Below are positions 8,771 through 18,554 of a stretch of DNA of 64,000 nucleotides, in pieces; positions within the stretch are counted from its first letter, which is position 1, and the number at the start of each line of letters is the position of its first letter. The DNA comes from Bacteroidales bacterium (GTDB lineage Bacteria; Bacteroidota; Bacteroidia; Bacteroidales; UBA932). The stretch is from positions 124,001-188,000 of the forward strand of contig JAGBVU010000024.1 in assembly GCA_017630155.1 (NCBI GenBank), read 5' to 3'. A model generated the notes under the pieces. That model was not told the origin of the DNA, did no database searches, and was given only the letters and a program-made list of their open reading frames with translations. Made by a program: the position numbers and the translations under genes.

Positions 8771-10117
8771 ATGGCAAAAAGAGACAGTTTTAGCAGCAGA
8801 TTCGCAGTTTTAGTGGCCCTTATCGGATCTGCAGTGGGGCTTGGAAATCTATGGAGATTCCCTTACCTGGTAGGGACCAATGGTGGTGCAGCATTTATCA
8901 TTATCTATCTTTTCTTCGTGTTTGTGCTATGTACCCCTATCGTATTTTCTGAATTTCTGGTTGGGCGCAGGACCCAATGCAATACTTTTGGTGCATTCAA
9001 GAAGTTAGCGCCTGGAACCAAATGGAACTGGGTGGGTCTTATCGCTGTAATAAGTGCATCGTGTGTACTGGCGTTCTACTCAGTAGTAGGTGGCTGGACT
9101 ATCGATTATCTGGTAAAGGCAGTTACATTCCGCTTCACTACATCTGATCAGGGACAACTTGCTTCGATGTTTACCGACTCTGTGTCAAGTGTATGGGAAC
9201 CAATCATATATCTTGTAGCCTTTTTGGGTCTTACCTGTTTCGTGGTAGTCAAAGGTGTAAAGGATGGTATAGAGAAATTCTCAAAGATGGTGATGCCACT
9301 TTTGTTTGTATTGGTGGTGGCAATAGCTGTAAACTCTCTCCTCCTCCCCGGGAGCCAGAAAGGTGTAGATTTTCTCTTCAAACCAGACTTCTCAAAAGTG
9401 ACCGCAGAGACATTCCTCAACGCCCTTGGCCAGGCATTCTTCTCTTTGAGTATCGGATGCGGCACCATTATGACCTACGCCTCATATGTGAGCAAGAAGG
9501 AGAATATCGCGGTGACTTCATCACTTACCGGTGTGTTTGACACTCTGTTTGCACTTATCGCAGGTGTGGCGATCATGCCTGCAGTGTTTGCATTTGGAAT
9601 CTCTCCATCGGAGGGTCCTGGTCTGGTGTTCATTACCCTTCCTCATATCTTTGCACAAATGCCTGGTGGATCTGTCATTGCGATAGCTTTCTTCGTGATC
9701 CTCTTCATTGCGGCCATCACCTCTTCCATCTCACTTCTGGAGGTCCCTGTGGCATACCTTAAGGAGGAGTTCAATATGAGTAGGGGAAAATCTGTGACTA
9801 TCTGCTTCTTCCTTCTCCTTGGTCTGGGCGTCCTGAGTTCACTCTCACAAGGGGTATTGTCCTATTTCAAAATTTTCGGTCTCAACTTCTTCGACCTCTT
9901 CGATTTCATGTCGGCCAATGTATTTATGACAGGTGGCGGATTGCTCCTTGTCCTCTTTGTGGGTTGGAAACTGAAGAAAGAGGACTTTATGGATGAGATG
10001 TCAAATGGAGGTACCCTCAAGATCAAGAGGTGGTTCCTCGAGTGTGTCTATTTTATAGTAAAATATGTGGCACCGCTTGTAATCATTGCGATAGCGATAG
10101 CAAGTATTATCAAATAA
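8771..10117 (+). CDS. Sodium-dependent NSS-family transporter
   Basis: A 448-residue polytopic membrane protein of the neurotransmitter:sodium symporter (LeuT) family. The TM1 signature is clear: SAVGLGNLWRFPYLVGTNGG, followed by about ten further hydrophobic helices. The unwound TM6-type region around SLSIGCGTIMTYASYV fits the substrate site. Bacterial members take up amino acids with sodium. Substrate specificity cannot be read. It lies 2 nt after folA and 10 nt before the M28 peptidase, so one transcript is likely. Confidence 0.93.
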   Translation: MAKRDSFSSRFAVLVALIGSAVGLGNLWRFPYLVGTNGGAAFIIIYLFFVFVLCTPIVFSEFLVGRRTQCNTFGAFKKLAPGTKWNWVGLIAVISASCVLAFYSVVGGWTIDYLVKAVTFRFTTSDQGQLASMFTDSVSSVWEPIIYLVAFLGLTCFVVVKGVKDGIEKFSKMVMPLLFVLVVAIAVNSLLLPGSQKGVDFLFKPDFSKVTAETFLNALGQAFFSLSIGCGTIMTYASYVSKKENIAVTSSLTGVFDTLFALIAGVAIMPAVFAFGISPSEGPGLVFITLPHIFAQMPGGSVIAIAFFVILFIAAITSSISLLEVPVAYLKEEFNMSRGKSVTICFFLLLGLGVLSSLSQGVLSYFKIFGLNFFDLFDFMSANVFMTGGGLLLVLFVGWKLKKEDFMDEMSNGGTLKIKRWFLECVYFIVKYVAPLVIIAIAIASIIK

Positions 10118-10127
10118 CATTTACATT

Positions 10128-11534
10128 ATGAAAAAGCTCATCATCATTTTGGCACTTCCCTTCCTAATGGCTGGGTGTGCAGAGAAAAACAGACTCTCTG
10201 ACAAGAAGTACTACCATCAGATAGTCAAGGAACTCTCGTCGGACCAATATTACGGCAGGAGCAACTATATGGACGGCGATGTTAAGGCCGCCAAATATAT
10301 TATTGGTGAGCTTAAAGCACTTGGAGTGGCCCCTGCACCTGCCCAAATCCATGAAGAGGTGGCTGTTCAGCCAGCAAACAAAAGTCTGATATCCCCTTGT
10401 GGGGCCGGCAGATGGTCAGACGGATCGGCTGAGGATCTCGCATATCTCCAGCACTTTTCATACCCTATGAATGTCTTCAGAGGCTCCATGGAGGTAGCTG
10501 TGGATGGGGACACACTTGAAGCAACTGTTGATTATGTGGTAAAAGAGTTCTCTTCGGGTGCCAAAGGGGAGTATGATGTGGTCTACATCGACAATAAATA
10601 TCTCACCTCAGATGGTCTTGTGAAATATCTCGACAGTGGGAAATTCAGGAACTCATTTGTGGTTCTTGACTGGGATTACTATCAGGCAAACCTTGATTTC
10701 CATTCTCAGGAGAGATATATGCCATACCTTATGCCACTTGAGAATGTGGGTGGTGTTATCCTCAAAGGGGGATCGGAATCCCTTTTCCCTTACTTCAAGG
10801 CGAGGAGCTATTATACCACCAATATGCCTGTTCTCCTCACAAACAATACCTTCCCGACAGATGCCAGGAAGATATCTGTCAACATAGAAAATGAGGTGAT
10901 TCCAGCACACGATGCGCACAATATTATAGCATATATCCCTGGGACCAAGAATCCTGAGAAATGTCTTATGCTCTCTTCCCACTACGACCATTTGGGTGTA
11001 ATGGGGGCTGAAAATGTTTTCAACGGGGCCAATGATGATGCTTCGGGTGTTGCGATGATGCTCCTTATGGCACGCTATTTCCAGGAGAACAGGCCAGATT
11101 ACTCTGTGATGCTGCTCTTCACCGATGGAGAGGAGGAGAATCTTCTCGGTGCGTTCTATTATGCTGAAAATCCAAGACTTCCACTTGAGGATATATTTGC
11201 GTATGTGGAGATAGATATGATAGCGGACAATGCAGATCATCTGACCTATCAGATGTCACCGGAGGGGGAAAAAGTTATGGAGCTTTTCCAGCAGGCCAAC
11301 AGGGAGCTTCCCGAGCCATTTGAGGCCATCAATCCTGAGGGCTTGAATGATGACAGTGACCACTACGCATTTGCAATAAAAAATGTCCCCGTGTTCTACA
11401 TGTCTGTAGACGGGGACTATCATAAATACTATCACACTCCGAGAGATACCTATCAGAATTTCTGTGATGAGAACTTCGATAGGTTCTACGGAATGTTGTT
11501 GGGTTTTAGCTCAAAAGCCTCTTCACTGTACTAG
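10128..11534 (+). CDS. M28-family zinc aminopeptidase lipoprotein
   Basis: A 468-residue lipoprotein with lipobox LMAGC (Cys17). The C-terminal half is an M28 peptidase domain with the usual two-zinc ligand blocks: SSHYDHLG, NGANDDASGVAMM, TDGEEENLLGA with the general-base Glu pair, EIDMIAD and YHTPRDTY. A protease-associated-like insert lies between residues about 120 and 250. It probably trims peptides at the envelope, and the NSS transporter just upstream could import the amino acids released (inference). Its 3' end overlaps the convergent yqeY gene by 29 nt. Confidence 0.9.
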   Translation: MKKLIIILALPFLMAGCAEKNRLSDKKYYHQIVKELSSDQYYGRSNYMDGDVKAAKYIIGELKALGVAPAPAQIHEEVAVQPANKSLISPCGAGRWSDGSAEDLAYLQHFSYPMNVFRGSMEVAVDGDTLEATVDYVVKEFSSGAKGEYDVVYIDNKYLTSDGLVKYLDSGKFRNSFVVLDWDYYQANLDFHSQERYMPYLMPLENVGGVILKGGSESLFPYFKARSYYTTNMPVLLTNNTFPTDARKISVNIENEVIPAHDAHNIIAYIPGTKNPEKCLMLSSHYDHLGVMGAENVFNGANDDASGVAMMLLMARYFQENRPDYSVMLLFTDGEEENLLGAFYYAENPRLPLEDIFAYVEIDMIADNADHLTYQMSPEGEKVMELFQQANRELPEPFEAINPEGLNDDSDHYAFAIKNVPVFYMSVDGDYHKYYHTPRDTYQNFCDENFDRFYGMLLGFSSKASSLY

Positions 11535-11955
11535 AGATTACGCGGCCATCTGCCTGACCGGCAAGTTTTTTGGTTGCAACACCCATCACCTTGCCCATAT
11601 CGGCCATAGATGATGCGCCAACCTCACTGATAATCTCTTTTACAGCTGCCTCTACCTCCTCTTCGCTAAGTGCTTTGGGGAGGTATTTTTCCATTACTGC
11701 TGCCTCTGCAAGTTCATTCTCTGCAAGCTCAGGACGGTTCTGCTCAGTGTATATTGCGGCAGACTCTTTGCGCTGTTTTACCAGTTTCTGGATTATTTTT
11801 ACAAGTTCTCCATCCTCAATGGTATCTTTCTGGCCACCCTCTGCAGTTTTTGCGAGGAGGATGGCAGCTTTGATACCGCGGATAGAAGCCAAAGCCACTT
11901 TGTCTTTTGCAAGCATAGCGGCTTTAAGGTCATTCTGTATCTGTTGTTCCAACAT
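11506..11955 (-). CDS. GatB/YqeY domain protein
   Basis: 149 residues from the ATG at 11955 (MLEQQIQNDLKAAMLAKD). The upstream in-frame TTG at 11964 is unlikely. Matches the YqeY family: an N-terminal helical bundle, then a domain like the C-terminal tRNA-binding tail of GatB (YLPKALSEEEVEAAVKEII, then GKVMGVATKKLAGQADGRVIS). The role of free-standing YqeY is not settled. It lies 12 nt downstream of aspS on the same strand. This is suggestive, because GatCAB acts on tRNA mischarged by AspRS or GluRS, but that link is only inferred. Confidence 0.92.
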   Translation of the reverse strand: MLEQQIQNDLKAAMLAKDKVALASIRGIKAAILLAKTAEGGQKDTIEDGELVKIIQKLVKQRKESAAIYTEQNRPELAENELAEAAVMEKYLPKALSEEEVEAAVKEIISEVGASSMADMGKVMGVATKKLAGQADGRVISSTVKRLLS

Positions 11956-11967
11956 AATTGTCAATTG

Positions 11968-13740
11968 TTATTCGTGTTTCTCTGCTTTGCTCTCAAGGAA
12001 AAGCTCATCCATCTGAACCTGGTCGATATAAGAAGGTGAGTCAATCATCACATCGCGGCCCTGATTGTTCTTAGGGAATGCTATGTAGTCACGGATAGTC
12101 TCCTGACCACCGAAGAGTGAGCATACGCGGTCAAAGCCGAATGCCAATCCGCCGTGAGGAGGTGCACCGAATTTGAATGCGTTGATGATGAAGCCGAATT
12201 TGTACTCTGCATCCTCTTTAGAGATGCCAAGTACCTCGAACATCCTCTCCTGCATAGCTGCTTCGTGGATACGGATAGAACCACCACCAAGCTCAGTACC
12301 ATTGAGGACAAAGTCGTATGCGTTTGCACAAACTTTCTCAAGATCCTCTTTCTTGTCACTGTAGAACAGATCCAAGTGCTCTGGTTTTGGTGCGGTGAAA
12401 GGGTGGTGCATAGCATAGAAGCGTTGGGTCTCGTCGTCCCACTCTACAAGAGGGAAATCGACTACCCATAGAGGTGCGAAGTTGAATGGATCGCGAAGAC
12501 CGAGGCGGTTACCCATCTCGATACGGAGTACGCCAAGCATGTTCTGGGTTTTTCTCTTGGCACCGCAGAGTACCAAAAGCATATCACCTTTCTGTGCACC
12601 AAGTCTGTCTGCTACGGTCTGAAGCTGCTCTGGGGTGTAGAATTTGTCTACAGATGATTTGATAGAGCCATCTTCATTGACTTTGATATAGACAAGACCT
12701 TTGGCACCTACCTGAGGTCTCTTTACCCACTCGGTAAGTTCGTCGATCTGTTTGCGGGTGTAGCCTGCAGTTCCCTCCACATTGATGGCACCTACATACT
12801 CAACACTGTCAAATACAGAGAAGCCGTGGCCTTGAACCAAGTCTGTAATCTCGTGAATCTTCATTCCGAAACGGATATCTGGTTTGTCGCTGCCATAGAA
12901 GTCCATAGCATCATACCAGCTCATACGTGGGATAGGGTTAGGGATCTCTACGTTGAGGATGTTCTTGAAGAGTCTTCTCATCATCCCCTCAAATGTGTTG
13001 AGTACATCCTCCTGCTCTACGAAAGACATCTCGCAGTCGATCTGGGTGAACTCAGGCTGACGGTCAGCACGGAGGTCCTCATCACGGAAGCAGCGAACGA
13101 TCTGGAAGTAACGGTCGTAGCCTGCCACCATAAGGAGCTGTTTGAAGGTCTGAGGTGACTGAGGTAGTGCATAGAACTGACCTGGGTTCATACGTGAAGG
13201 GACCACGAAGTCACGTGCACCCTCAGGGGTAGATTTGATAAGGTATGGAGTCTCGATCTCTAGGAAGCCTTCACCATCCAGGTAGTTGCGTACCTCGTGA
13301 GCGAGTTGGTGACGAAGTTTGATAGCCTTCTGAAGTGGGTTACGGCGAAGGTCAAGGTAACGGTATTTTGCACGAAGCTCTTCACCTCCGTCGCTCTCAT
13401 CTTCGATGGTGAAAGGTGGGGTATTGGCTTTATTGAGGACTTTGATCTCTGAAAGGGAGATTTCGATATCTCCTGTAGCCATTTTGCCGTTTTTGCTTTG
13501 GCGTTCGATAACAGTACCTGTAACCTGGATTACCCATTCACGTCCAAGTGAAGATGCTGTCTCCACTACCTCTGCAGCAGCTGAAGCATCCACTACAAGC
13601 TGTGTGATACCGTAGCGGTCACGAAGGTCAACGAAAGTCATACCGCCAAGTTTTCTCGATTTTTGTACCCATCCGGCCAAGGTCACGCTCTGGCCTACAT
13701 TTGAGATGCGGAGCTCCCCGCAATTATGTGTTCTGTACAT
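11968..13740 (-). CDS. aspS: Aspartyl-tRNA synthetase
   Basis: A 590-residue class II synthetase of the bacterial type. An N-terminal OB-fold anticodon-binding domain (about 1-110) is followed by the catalytic core, with motif 2 around [16 protein letters not shown] and motif 3 [10 protein letters not shown] near the C terminus, and a GAD insertion in the middle. It charges tRNA-Asp. Whether it also charges tRNA-Asn cannot be decided from the sequence alone. It is transcribed divergently from rsmA and followed by yqeY. Confidence 0.98.
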   Translation of the reverse strand: MYRTHNCGELRISNVGQSVTLAGWVQKSRKLGGMTFVDLRDRYGITQLVVDASAAAEVVETASSLGREWVIQVTGTVIERQSKNGKMATGDIEISLSEIKVLNKANTPPFTIEDESDGGEELRAKYRYLDLRRNPLQKAIKLRHQLAHEVRNYLDGEGFLEIETPYLIKSTPEGARDFVVPSRMNPGQFYALPQSPQTFKQLLMVAGYDRYFQIVRCFRDEDLRADRQPEFTQIDCEMSFVEQEDVLNTFEGMMRRLFKNILNVEIPNPIPRMSWYDAMDFYGSDKPDIRFGMKIHEITDLVQGHGFSVFDSVEYVGAINVEGTAGYTRKQIDELTEWVKRPQVGAKGLVYIKVNEDGSIKSSVDKFYTPEQLQTVADRLGAQKGDMLLVLCGAKRKTQNMLGVLRIEMGNRLGLRDPFNFAPLWVVDFPLVEWDDETQRFYAMHHPFTAPKPEHLDLFYSDKKEDLEKVCANAYDFVLNGTELGGGSIRIHEAAMQERMFEVLGISKEDAEYKFGFIINAFKFGAPPHGGLAFGFDRVCSLFGGQETIRDYIAFPKNNQGRDVMIDSPSYIDQVQMDELFLESKAEKHE

Positions 13741-13777
13741 ATATTGTTAGATTTTAATTTCTCAATAATTCAACCGA

Positions 13778-13785
13778 CAAAAGTA
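13778..13785 (-). promoter_or_regulatory. -7 element of aspS
   Basis: Read on the minus strand the site is TACTTTTG, a full TAnnTTTG match, 37 nt upstream of the aspS ATG and back to back with the rsmA promoter. Confidence 0.65.
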
Positions 13786-13807
13786 GCAATAAAATTTATC
13801 TTTATCG

Positions 13808-13815
13808 TATCTTTG
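13808..13815 (+). promoter_or_regulatory. -7 element of rsmA
   Basis: TATCTTTG lies 21 nt before the rsmA ATG at 13837. Confidence 0.7.
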
Positions 13816-13836
13816 TCATATCAAATACGATGAACT

Positions 13837-14649
13837 ATGGAAGTTAGAGCGAAGAAGGCCTTGGGCCAACATTTTTTGACAGACCTGTCGATTGCGAGGG
13901 CTATAGCACAGGCTCTTGATGTGGATGAGGGTACGGTGATGCCTACCCTGGAGGTGGGTCCCGGTATGGGTGTTCTGACCCAGTACCTTCTGGAGCGTGA
14001 GGATGTGGATCTGAGGATGGTGGAGGTCGATTCGGAATCGATAGATTATCTGCTTGAACACTTCCCCCAAGTGAACGGGAAGCTGATGGAGGCCGACTTT
14101 CTGAAGCTCCAGCTGGAGAACTTCTTCCCTGACCAGTTCTGTGTTATAGGAAACTTCCCGTACAATATTTCTTCGCAGATTTTCTTCAAGGTCCTCGACT
14201 ACAAAGAGCAGGTTCCACAGGTGGTGGGGATGGTGCAGAAAGAGGTGGCGGAGCGACTTGCATCCCCTCCGGGCAATAAAGCTTATGGCATCCTGTCGGT
14301 TCTTCTTCAGGCGTGGTACGATATAGAGTACCTTTTCACCGTGAGCGAGCATGTATTCAACCCCCCTCCAAAGGTAAAATCTGCTGTGATAAGGCTCAAA
14401 CGCAACACCCGTACAGATCTCGGATGTGATGCCGCACTCTTCAAATCGATAGTCAAAACCTCTTTTAACCAACGTCGCAAGACTATCCGCAATTCGGTCA
14501 AACCTCTTGCGAAGGAGTACATCATTCCTGCTGAGATTATGTCAGTTATGTCCGATGGCAGCCATGTTAATCTTCTCGATATGCGCCCTGAGCAGCTGTC
14601 GGTAGAACAATTTGTCGAATTGACTTTAGCCCTCAAGAAAATTTCTTAA
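13837..14649 (+). CDS. rsmA: 16S rRNA dimethyladenosine transferase RsmA/KsgA
   Basis: A 270-residue Rossmann-fold methyltransferase that dimethylates the two adjacent adenines in the 3' hairpin of 16S rRNA. N-terminal LGQHFLTD, the SAM-binding loop LEVGPGMGVLT and the catalytic NFPYNISS (NxPY) motif are all present, with the usual C-terminal helical domain (NQRRKTIRNSVKPL). The stop codon overlaps the mutS -7 element. Confidence 0.97.
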   Translation: MEVRAKKALGQHFLTDLSIARAIAQALDVDEGTVMPTLEVGPGMGVLTQYLLEREDVDLRMVEVDSESIDYLLEHFPQVNGKLMEADFLKLQLENFFPDQFCVIGNFPYNISSQIFFKVLDYKEQVPQVVGMVQKEVAERLASPPGNKAYGILSVLLQAWYDIEYLFTVSEHVFNPPPKVKSAVIRLKRNTRTDLGCDAALFKSIVKTSFNQRRKTIRNSVKPLAKEYIIPAEIMSVMSDGSHVNLLDMRPEQLSVEQFVELTLALKKIS

Positions 14650-14654
14650 ATTTG
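14647..14654 (+). promoter_or_regulatory. mutS -7 element, 5 nt from the start codon
   Basis: TAAATTTG uses the rsmA stop codon as its first bases. The mutS ATG begins at 14660, leaving only five nucleotides, so a transcript from here would begin at or next to the start codon. An in-frame ATG at 14693 is the alternative start with a normal leader. Confidence 0.55.
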
Positions 14655-14659
14655 CCATT

Positions 14660-17278
14660 ATGGGAGAGAAGAAAATAGTCGAGACACCGCTCATGAAGCA
14701 GTTTTTCGCGGTGAAGGCGCAACACCCGGAGGCGATTCTCCTTTTCAGGGTGGGCGACTTCTACGAGACATTCGGTGATGATGCTGTAGTGGCAAGCAAG
14801 GTGCTTGGAATAGTTCTTACCAAGAGGGCAAACGGCTCTGCACAGCACGTGGAGCTTGCAGGCTTTCCACACCACTCCATAGATACTTATCTCCCCAAAC
14901 TGGTCCGTGCAGGCTACAAAGTGGCAGTCTGTGACCAATTGGAGGATCCCAAACTTACTAAGAAAATTGTACGCCGTGGGGTGACAGAGCTTGTAACTCC
15001 GGGCGTCGTATATAATGAGCAGCTGCTCCCTCAGAAAGAGAATAACTTCCTCGCCTCTGTATGCTTTGAGAAGGATAAAGGTGGTGTGGCATTTCTCGAC
15101 ATCTCGACAGGCACTTTCCGTGTGGCAGAGGGGAGCATGAATTATATAGATCTGTTGCTCACAAATATGGCCCCTAAGGAGATTTTGGTGGAGAGGGGGT
15201 ATGCCAAAGGGTTCCGTGAGAGGTTTCAGACCAATGCCTATATCTCGACACTTGATGAGTGGGCTTTTGTCTATGAAACATCCTACGAGAAGCTTAAAAA
15301 GCACTTTGGTCTCGACTCTTTGAAGGGCTTTGGAGTGGAGGGGATGAATCTCAGCCTCACAGCAGCAGGTGCCATCCTCTATTATCTGGAGAATAACCAG
15401 CAGGCCCACTGTGAGTATTTCCCTACTCGTGGTCTGAGCCATTTGTGCTCAATATCAAGAATTGACAGCAGCGATTTTGTATGGCTTGACAGATTTACAG
15501 TACGAAATCTCGAACTTATATACCCCTCAACCCCCGATGGAGTCTCCCTTCTCGGGACTATTGACAGGTGTGCATCCCCTATGGGTGGACGTCTGCTCCG
15601 CCATTGGGTATCTATGCCGTCAAAGCATCTGGAGGAGATAAAGGCCCGCCACGAAGTGGTGGAGGATTTTACCCTTCATACAGAGGTTATGGATACAGTG
15701 AGGGAGAAGATCTCTGAGATGGGTGATATGGAGAGGATTATCTCCCGTGCTGCGGGTGGAAGGATATCCCCCAGAGAGGTGGCGCAGCTCCGCAGAGGGC
15801 TTTCGCAGATACTCCCATTGAAGCTGGAATTGTCCAAGCTCGCCAAGAAAGAGAGTATTGACTTGAGAGAGAGCCTTGAGGATTGTACTGAGATATTGAA
15901 GATTCTCAATACACGCCTGGCCGAGACCCCGGCCTCGCAGATAGGAAAAGGGGAGGTCATTGCCCGTGGTGTCAGCCAGGAACTTGACCAGCTCAGGGAT
16001 ATTGCCCAGAACAGCAAGGATATCCTCAACGGAATACAGGAGCGTGAGCAGGAGAGGACAGGTATCTCTTCTTTGAAGATAAGTTATAACAATGTTTTCG
16101 GTTACTACCTGGAGGTGCGCAATACCCACAAGGATAAAGTCCCTTCTGACTGGATCCGCAAACAGACTCTGGTCTCTGCAGAGAGGTATATAACCCCAGA
16201 ACTGAAGGAGTACGAAGAGAAGATTCTCGGTGCAGAGGAGAGGATATATCTTCTGGAGAGCAATCTTTACAGCGAACTTGTAGCCAGCATCCAGCACAAT
16301 ATACCACTTATCCAGAGGGATTGTGCAGTGGTGGCAAAGGTGGATTGTCTGGCATCGTTTGCCTCTCTTGCGATAGATTGCAGCTACTGCAAACCGCAGA
16401 TGGATGACTCCGATGTGATATCCATTACCCAGGGTCGTCACCCTGTGATAGAGCAGCTGATGGAAGAGGGGGAGCAATATGTGGCCAACGACCTCTACCT
16501 TGACAAATCGAAACAACAGATAATAATCCTTACCGGTCCAAATATGGCGGGTAAATCTGCTTTGTTGAGGCAGACTGCCCTGATAGTCCTGATGGCGCAG
16601 ATAGGCTCATTTGTCCCAGCTTCTGCTGCCACTATCGGTTATGTGGACAAGATATTTACCCGCGTGGGTGCCTCTGACAATATCTCCCGCGGAGAGTCCA
16701 CATTTATGGTGGAGATGCTTGAGACTGCCACTATCCTGCATAACCTTTCGCCCCGTTCGCTTGTCCTTCTGGATGAGATTGGACGAGGTACCAGTACATT
16801 TGACGGAATGTCCATCGCTTGGGCGATAGTGGAGTATATACATCAGAGGGGTCAGGGTGCCAAAACCCTGTTTGCGACCCACTACCACGAACTCAATGAG
16901 CTGGAGGAGAAATTTGACAGGGTCAGGAATTTCCACATCTCTGTAAAAGAGGCTGATGGGAAGGTCCTTTTCCTCAGAAAACTCACCCCAGGTGGTGTGG
17001 CCCACAGCTTCGGTATCCACGTGGCAAGACTTGCCGGTATGCCCAGGGAGGTGGTGGATTCTGCACAGAAACTCCTCCGTAAACTGGAAGAGGGGGGACC
17101 CACATCCAAGCCTCGTGTCCAGGATGTTGAGGAGCCTTTGCAGCTCTCCATTTTCCAACTGGATGACCCTATCCTGGTGGATGTGAGGGATACTCTCAGG
17201 GGGATGGACCTCAACAGTATGTCCCCTCTCGATGCTTTCGATCTTTTACGGGAACTCAAAAAGAAAATAGGCCTATGA
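14660..17278 (+). CDS. mutS: DNA mismatch repair protein MutS
   Basis: 872 residues. The mismatch-binding Phe-X-Glu motif is Phe34-Tyr35-Glu36 in GDFYETF. The connector, lever and clamp domains follow, then the ATPase with Walker A GPNMAGKS (626-633), the STFMVEM segment, Walker B VLLDEIGRGTST and the TLFATHYHEL switch. It recognises mispairs and signals MutL. It ends in an ATGA overlap with the permease gene. No mutL is in the window. Confidence 0.99.
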   Translation: MGEKKIVETPLMKQFFAVKAQHPEAILLFRVGDFYETFGDDAVVASKVLGIVLTKRANGSAQHVELAGFPHHSIDTYLPKLVRAGYKVAVCDQLEDPKLTKKIVRRGVTELVTPGVVYNEQLLPQKENNFLASVCFEKDKGGVAFLDISTGTFRVAEGSMNYIDLLLTNMAPKEILVERGYAKGFRERFQTNAYISTLDEWAFVYETSYEKLKKHFGLDSLKGFGVEGMNLSLTAAGAILYYLENNQQAHCEYFPTRGLSHLCSISRIDSSDFVWLDRFTVRNLELIYPSTPDGVSLLGTIDRCASPMGGRLLRHWVSMPSKHLEEIKARHEVVEDFTLHTEVMDTVREKISEMGDMERIISRAAGGRISPREVAQLRRGLSQILPLKLELSKLAKKESIDLRESLEDCTEILKILNTRLAETPASQIGKGEVIARGVSQELDQLRDIAQNSKDILNGIQEREQERTGISSLKISYNNVFGYYLEVRNTHKDKVPSDWIRKQTLVSAERYITPELKEYEEKILGAEERIYLLESNLYSELVASIQHNIPLIQRDCAVVAKVDCLASFASLAIDCSYCKPQMDDSDVISITQGRHPVIEQLMEEGEQYVANDLYLDKSKQQIIILTGPNMAGKSALLRQTALIVLMAQIGSFVPASAATIGYVDKIFTRVGASDNISRGESTFMVEMLETATILHNLSPRSLVLLDEIGRGTSTFDGMSIAWAIVEYIHQRGQGAKTLFATHYHELNELEEKFDRVRNFHISVKEADGKVLFLRKLTPGGVAHSFGIHVARLAGMPREVVDSAQKLLRKLEEGGPTSKPRVQDVEEPLQLSIFQLDDPILVDVRDTLRGMDLNSMSPLDAFDLLRELKKKIGL

Positions 17279-18534
17279 TGAAAAGAGTGAAAAGGGCACA
17301 GGTGGTGCTGGGTTTGGTGTGGGAGAGTGTTCAATTCGCAATATCGTCGCTGCGGTCCAACAAATTGAGAACTCTTCTCTCCCTTTTGGGTGTAACAATA
17401 GGGATTTTCACTATCGTATTGGTTTTGGCTGTAATAGGTGGCCTGAAGGGGAACATCCGCAGTGGATTGGACTCTTTGGGGAGCAATACCATTACTGTGC
17501 AGCGTGAATCCTGGGAGTTGGAGGGGGAGTGGAACTGGTGGGAGTTTGCCAAAAGGCCCCCTGTGGAGATGGATGATTACAGGTATGTAAAAAGCTATTC
17601 AGAGACTTCGGATGCAATCACATTTTTCTCAATCTCCAGTGGTGATTTCAGTTATCTCCGGGAGAAGTTTGCAGATGGGAATATTGTCTCTGTTACGACA
17701 GATTTCGAGAAAATATTTGCCATAGGTGTAGATCAGGGGAGGTGGTTTCTCCCAAATGAACAGGAGGGGAGGGGGAATCTCTGTTTTGTAGGATCCGGAG
17801 TTGCATCTGCCCTTTTCAAAGGGGAGAGCGGAGTCGGAAAGAGGATCAAAGTGGGTAACTTCAATGGTGAGGTTATAGGGGTAGCATCCCCACAAGGGGA
17901 GAGCATTGCCACCATTTTTGATATTGATAACTCTATTTTTGTCCCTGTCGGATTTGGTGAGGCAATCAGCGGTGCAGGTGGGGGTGGTGCTGTAGCGATA
18001 GCCCCAAAAGATGGGACAGGACAGCAGGAATCAATCGATGAGATAAGGTATTTGGTGAGGAGAAAAAGGGGGCTGACCCCATCGGAAGGGGACAATTTTG
18101 CAATAAACAGGATGAGTTATCTGGCCAGTGCCGTGGATGAGGTGTTCAGGACGATAAACCTGGTGGGGTGGTTAATCGGAGGCTTCGCATTGCTGATAGG
18201 GGCTTTTGGTATCGCCAATATCCTTTTCGTATCTGTAAAGGAGAGGATGCCACAGATCGGGATACAAAAGGCCCTTGGTGCCGGGAATTATATGATACTT
18301 GCCCAATTTTTATCGGAGGCTGCGGTACTTTCTTTGGTCGGAGGGGCTCTGGGGATTTTGATTGTAGTGATTATATCATTAATTTTGGGGAATGATTCTC
18401 CGATACCATTCGACCTCACCCTTCTGAATGTGGTGGAGGGGTTGTTGATTGCTTTGGTGGTAGGGGTTCTCTCGGGGGTAATACCAGCCTGGTCTGCAGC
18501 CAGAATGGACCCTGTGAGGGCGATGAATATGTAA
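17275..18534 (+). CDS. MacB/FtsX-type ABC transporter permease
   Basis: A 419-residue protein with the type VII ABC permease plan: one TM near residues 28-50 with the SNKLRTLLSLLGVTIGIF signature, a MacB-like periplasmic core domain (about 55-280), and three C-terminal TMs ending in AWSAARMDPVRAM. Such permeases act with a LolD/MacB-type ATPase in mechanotransmission or lipoprotein/peptide export. No ATPase lies beside it; the nearest is the LolD-like gene at 41866, so its partner is unknown. The start overlaps the mutS stop (ATGA), implying translational coupling. Confidence 0.9.
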   Translation: MMKRVKRAQVVLGLVWESVQFAISSLRSNKLRTLLSLLGVTIGIFTIVLVLAVIGGLKGNIRSGLDSLGSNTITVQRESWELEGEWNWWEFAKRPPVEMDDYRYVKSYSETSDAITFFSISSGDFSYLREKFADGNIVSVTTDFEKIFAIGVDQGRWFLPNEQEGRGNLCFVGSGVASALFKGESGVGKRIKVGNFNGEVIGVASPQGESIATIFDIDNSIFVPVGFGEAISGAGGGGAVAIAPKDGTGQQESIDEIRYLVRRKRGLTPSEGDNFAINRMSYLASAVDEVFRTINLVGWLIGGFALLIGAFGIANILFVSVKERMPQIGIQKALGAGNYMILAQFLSEAAVLSLVGGALGILIVVIISLILGNDSPIPFDLTLLNVVEGLLIALVVGVLSGVIPAWSAARMDPVRAMNM

Positions 18535-18554
18535 TACAATTAAAAACCAATATT

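Noticed and set aside
12154..13615. Several plus-strand open frames opposite aspS
   Set aside because: They are shadows of aspS with no start context, family motif or promoter.
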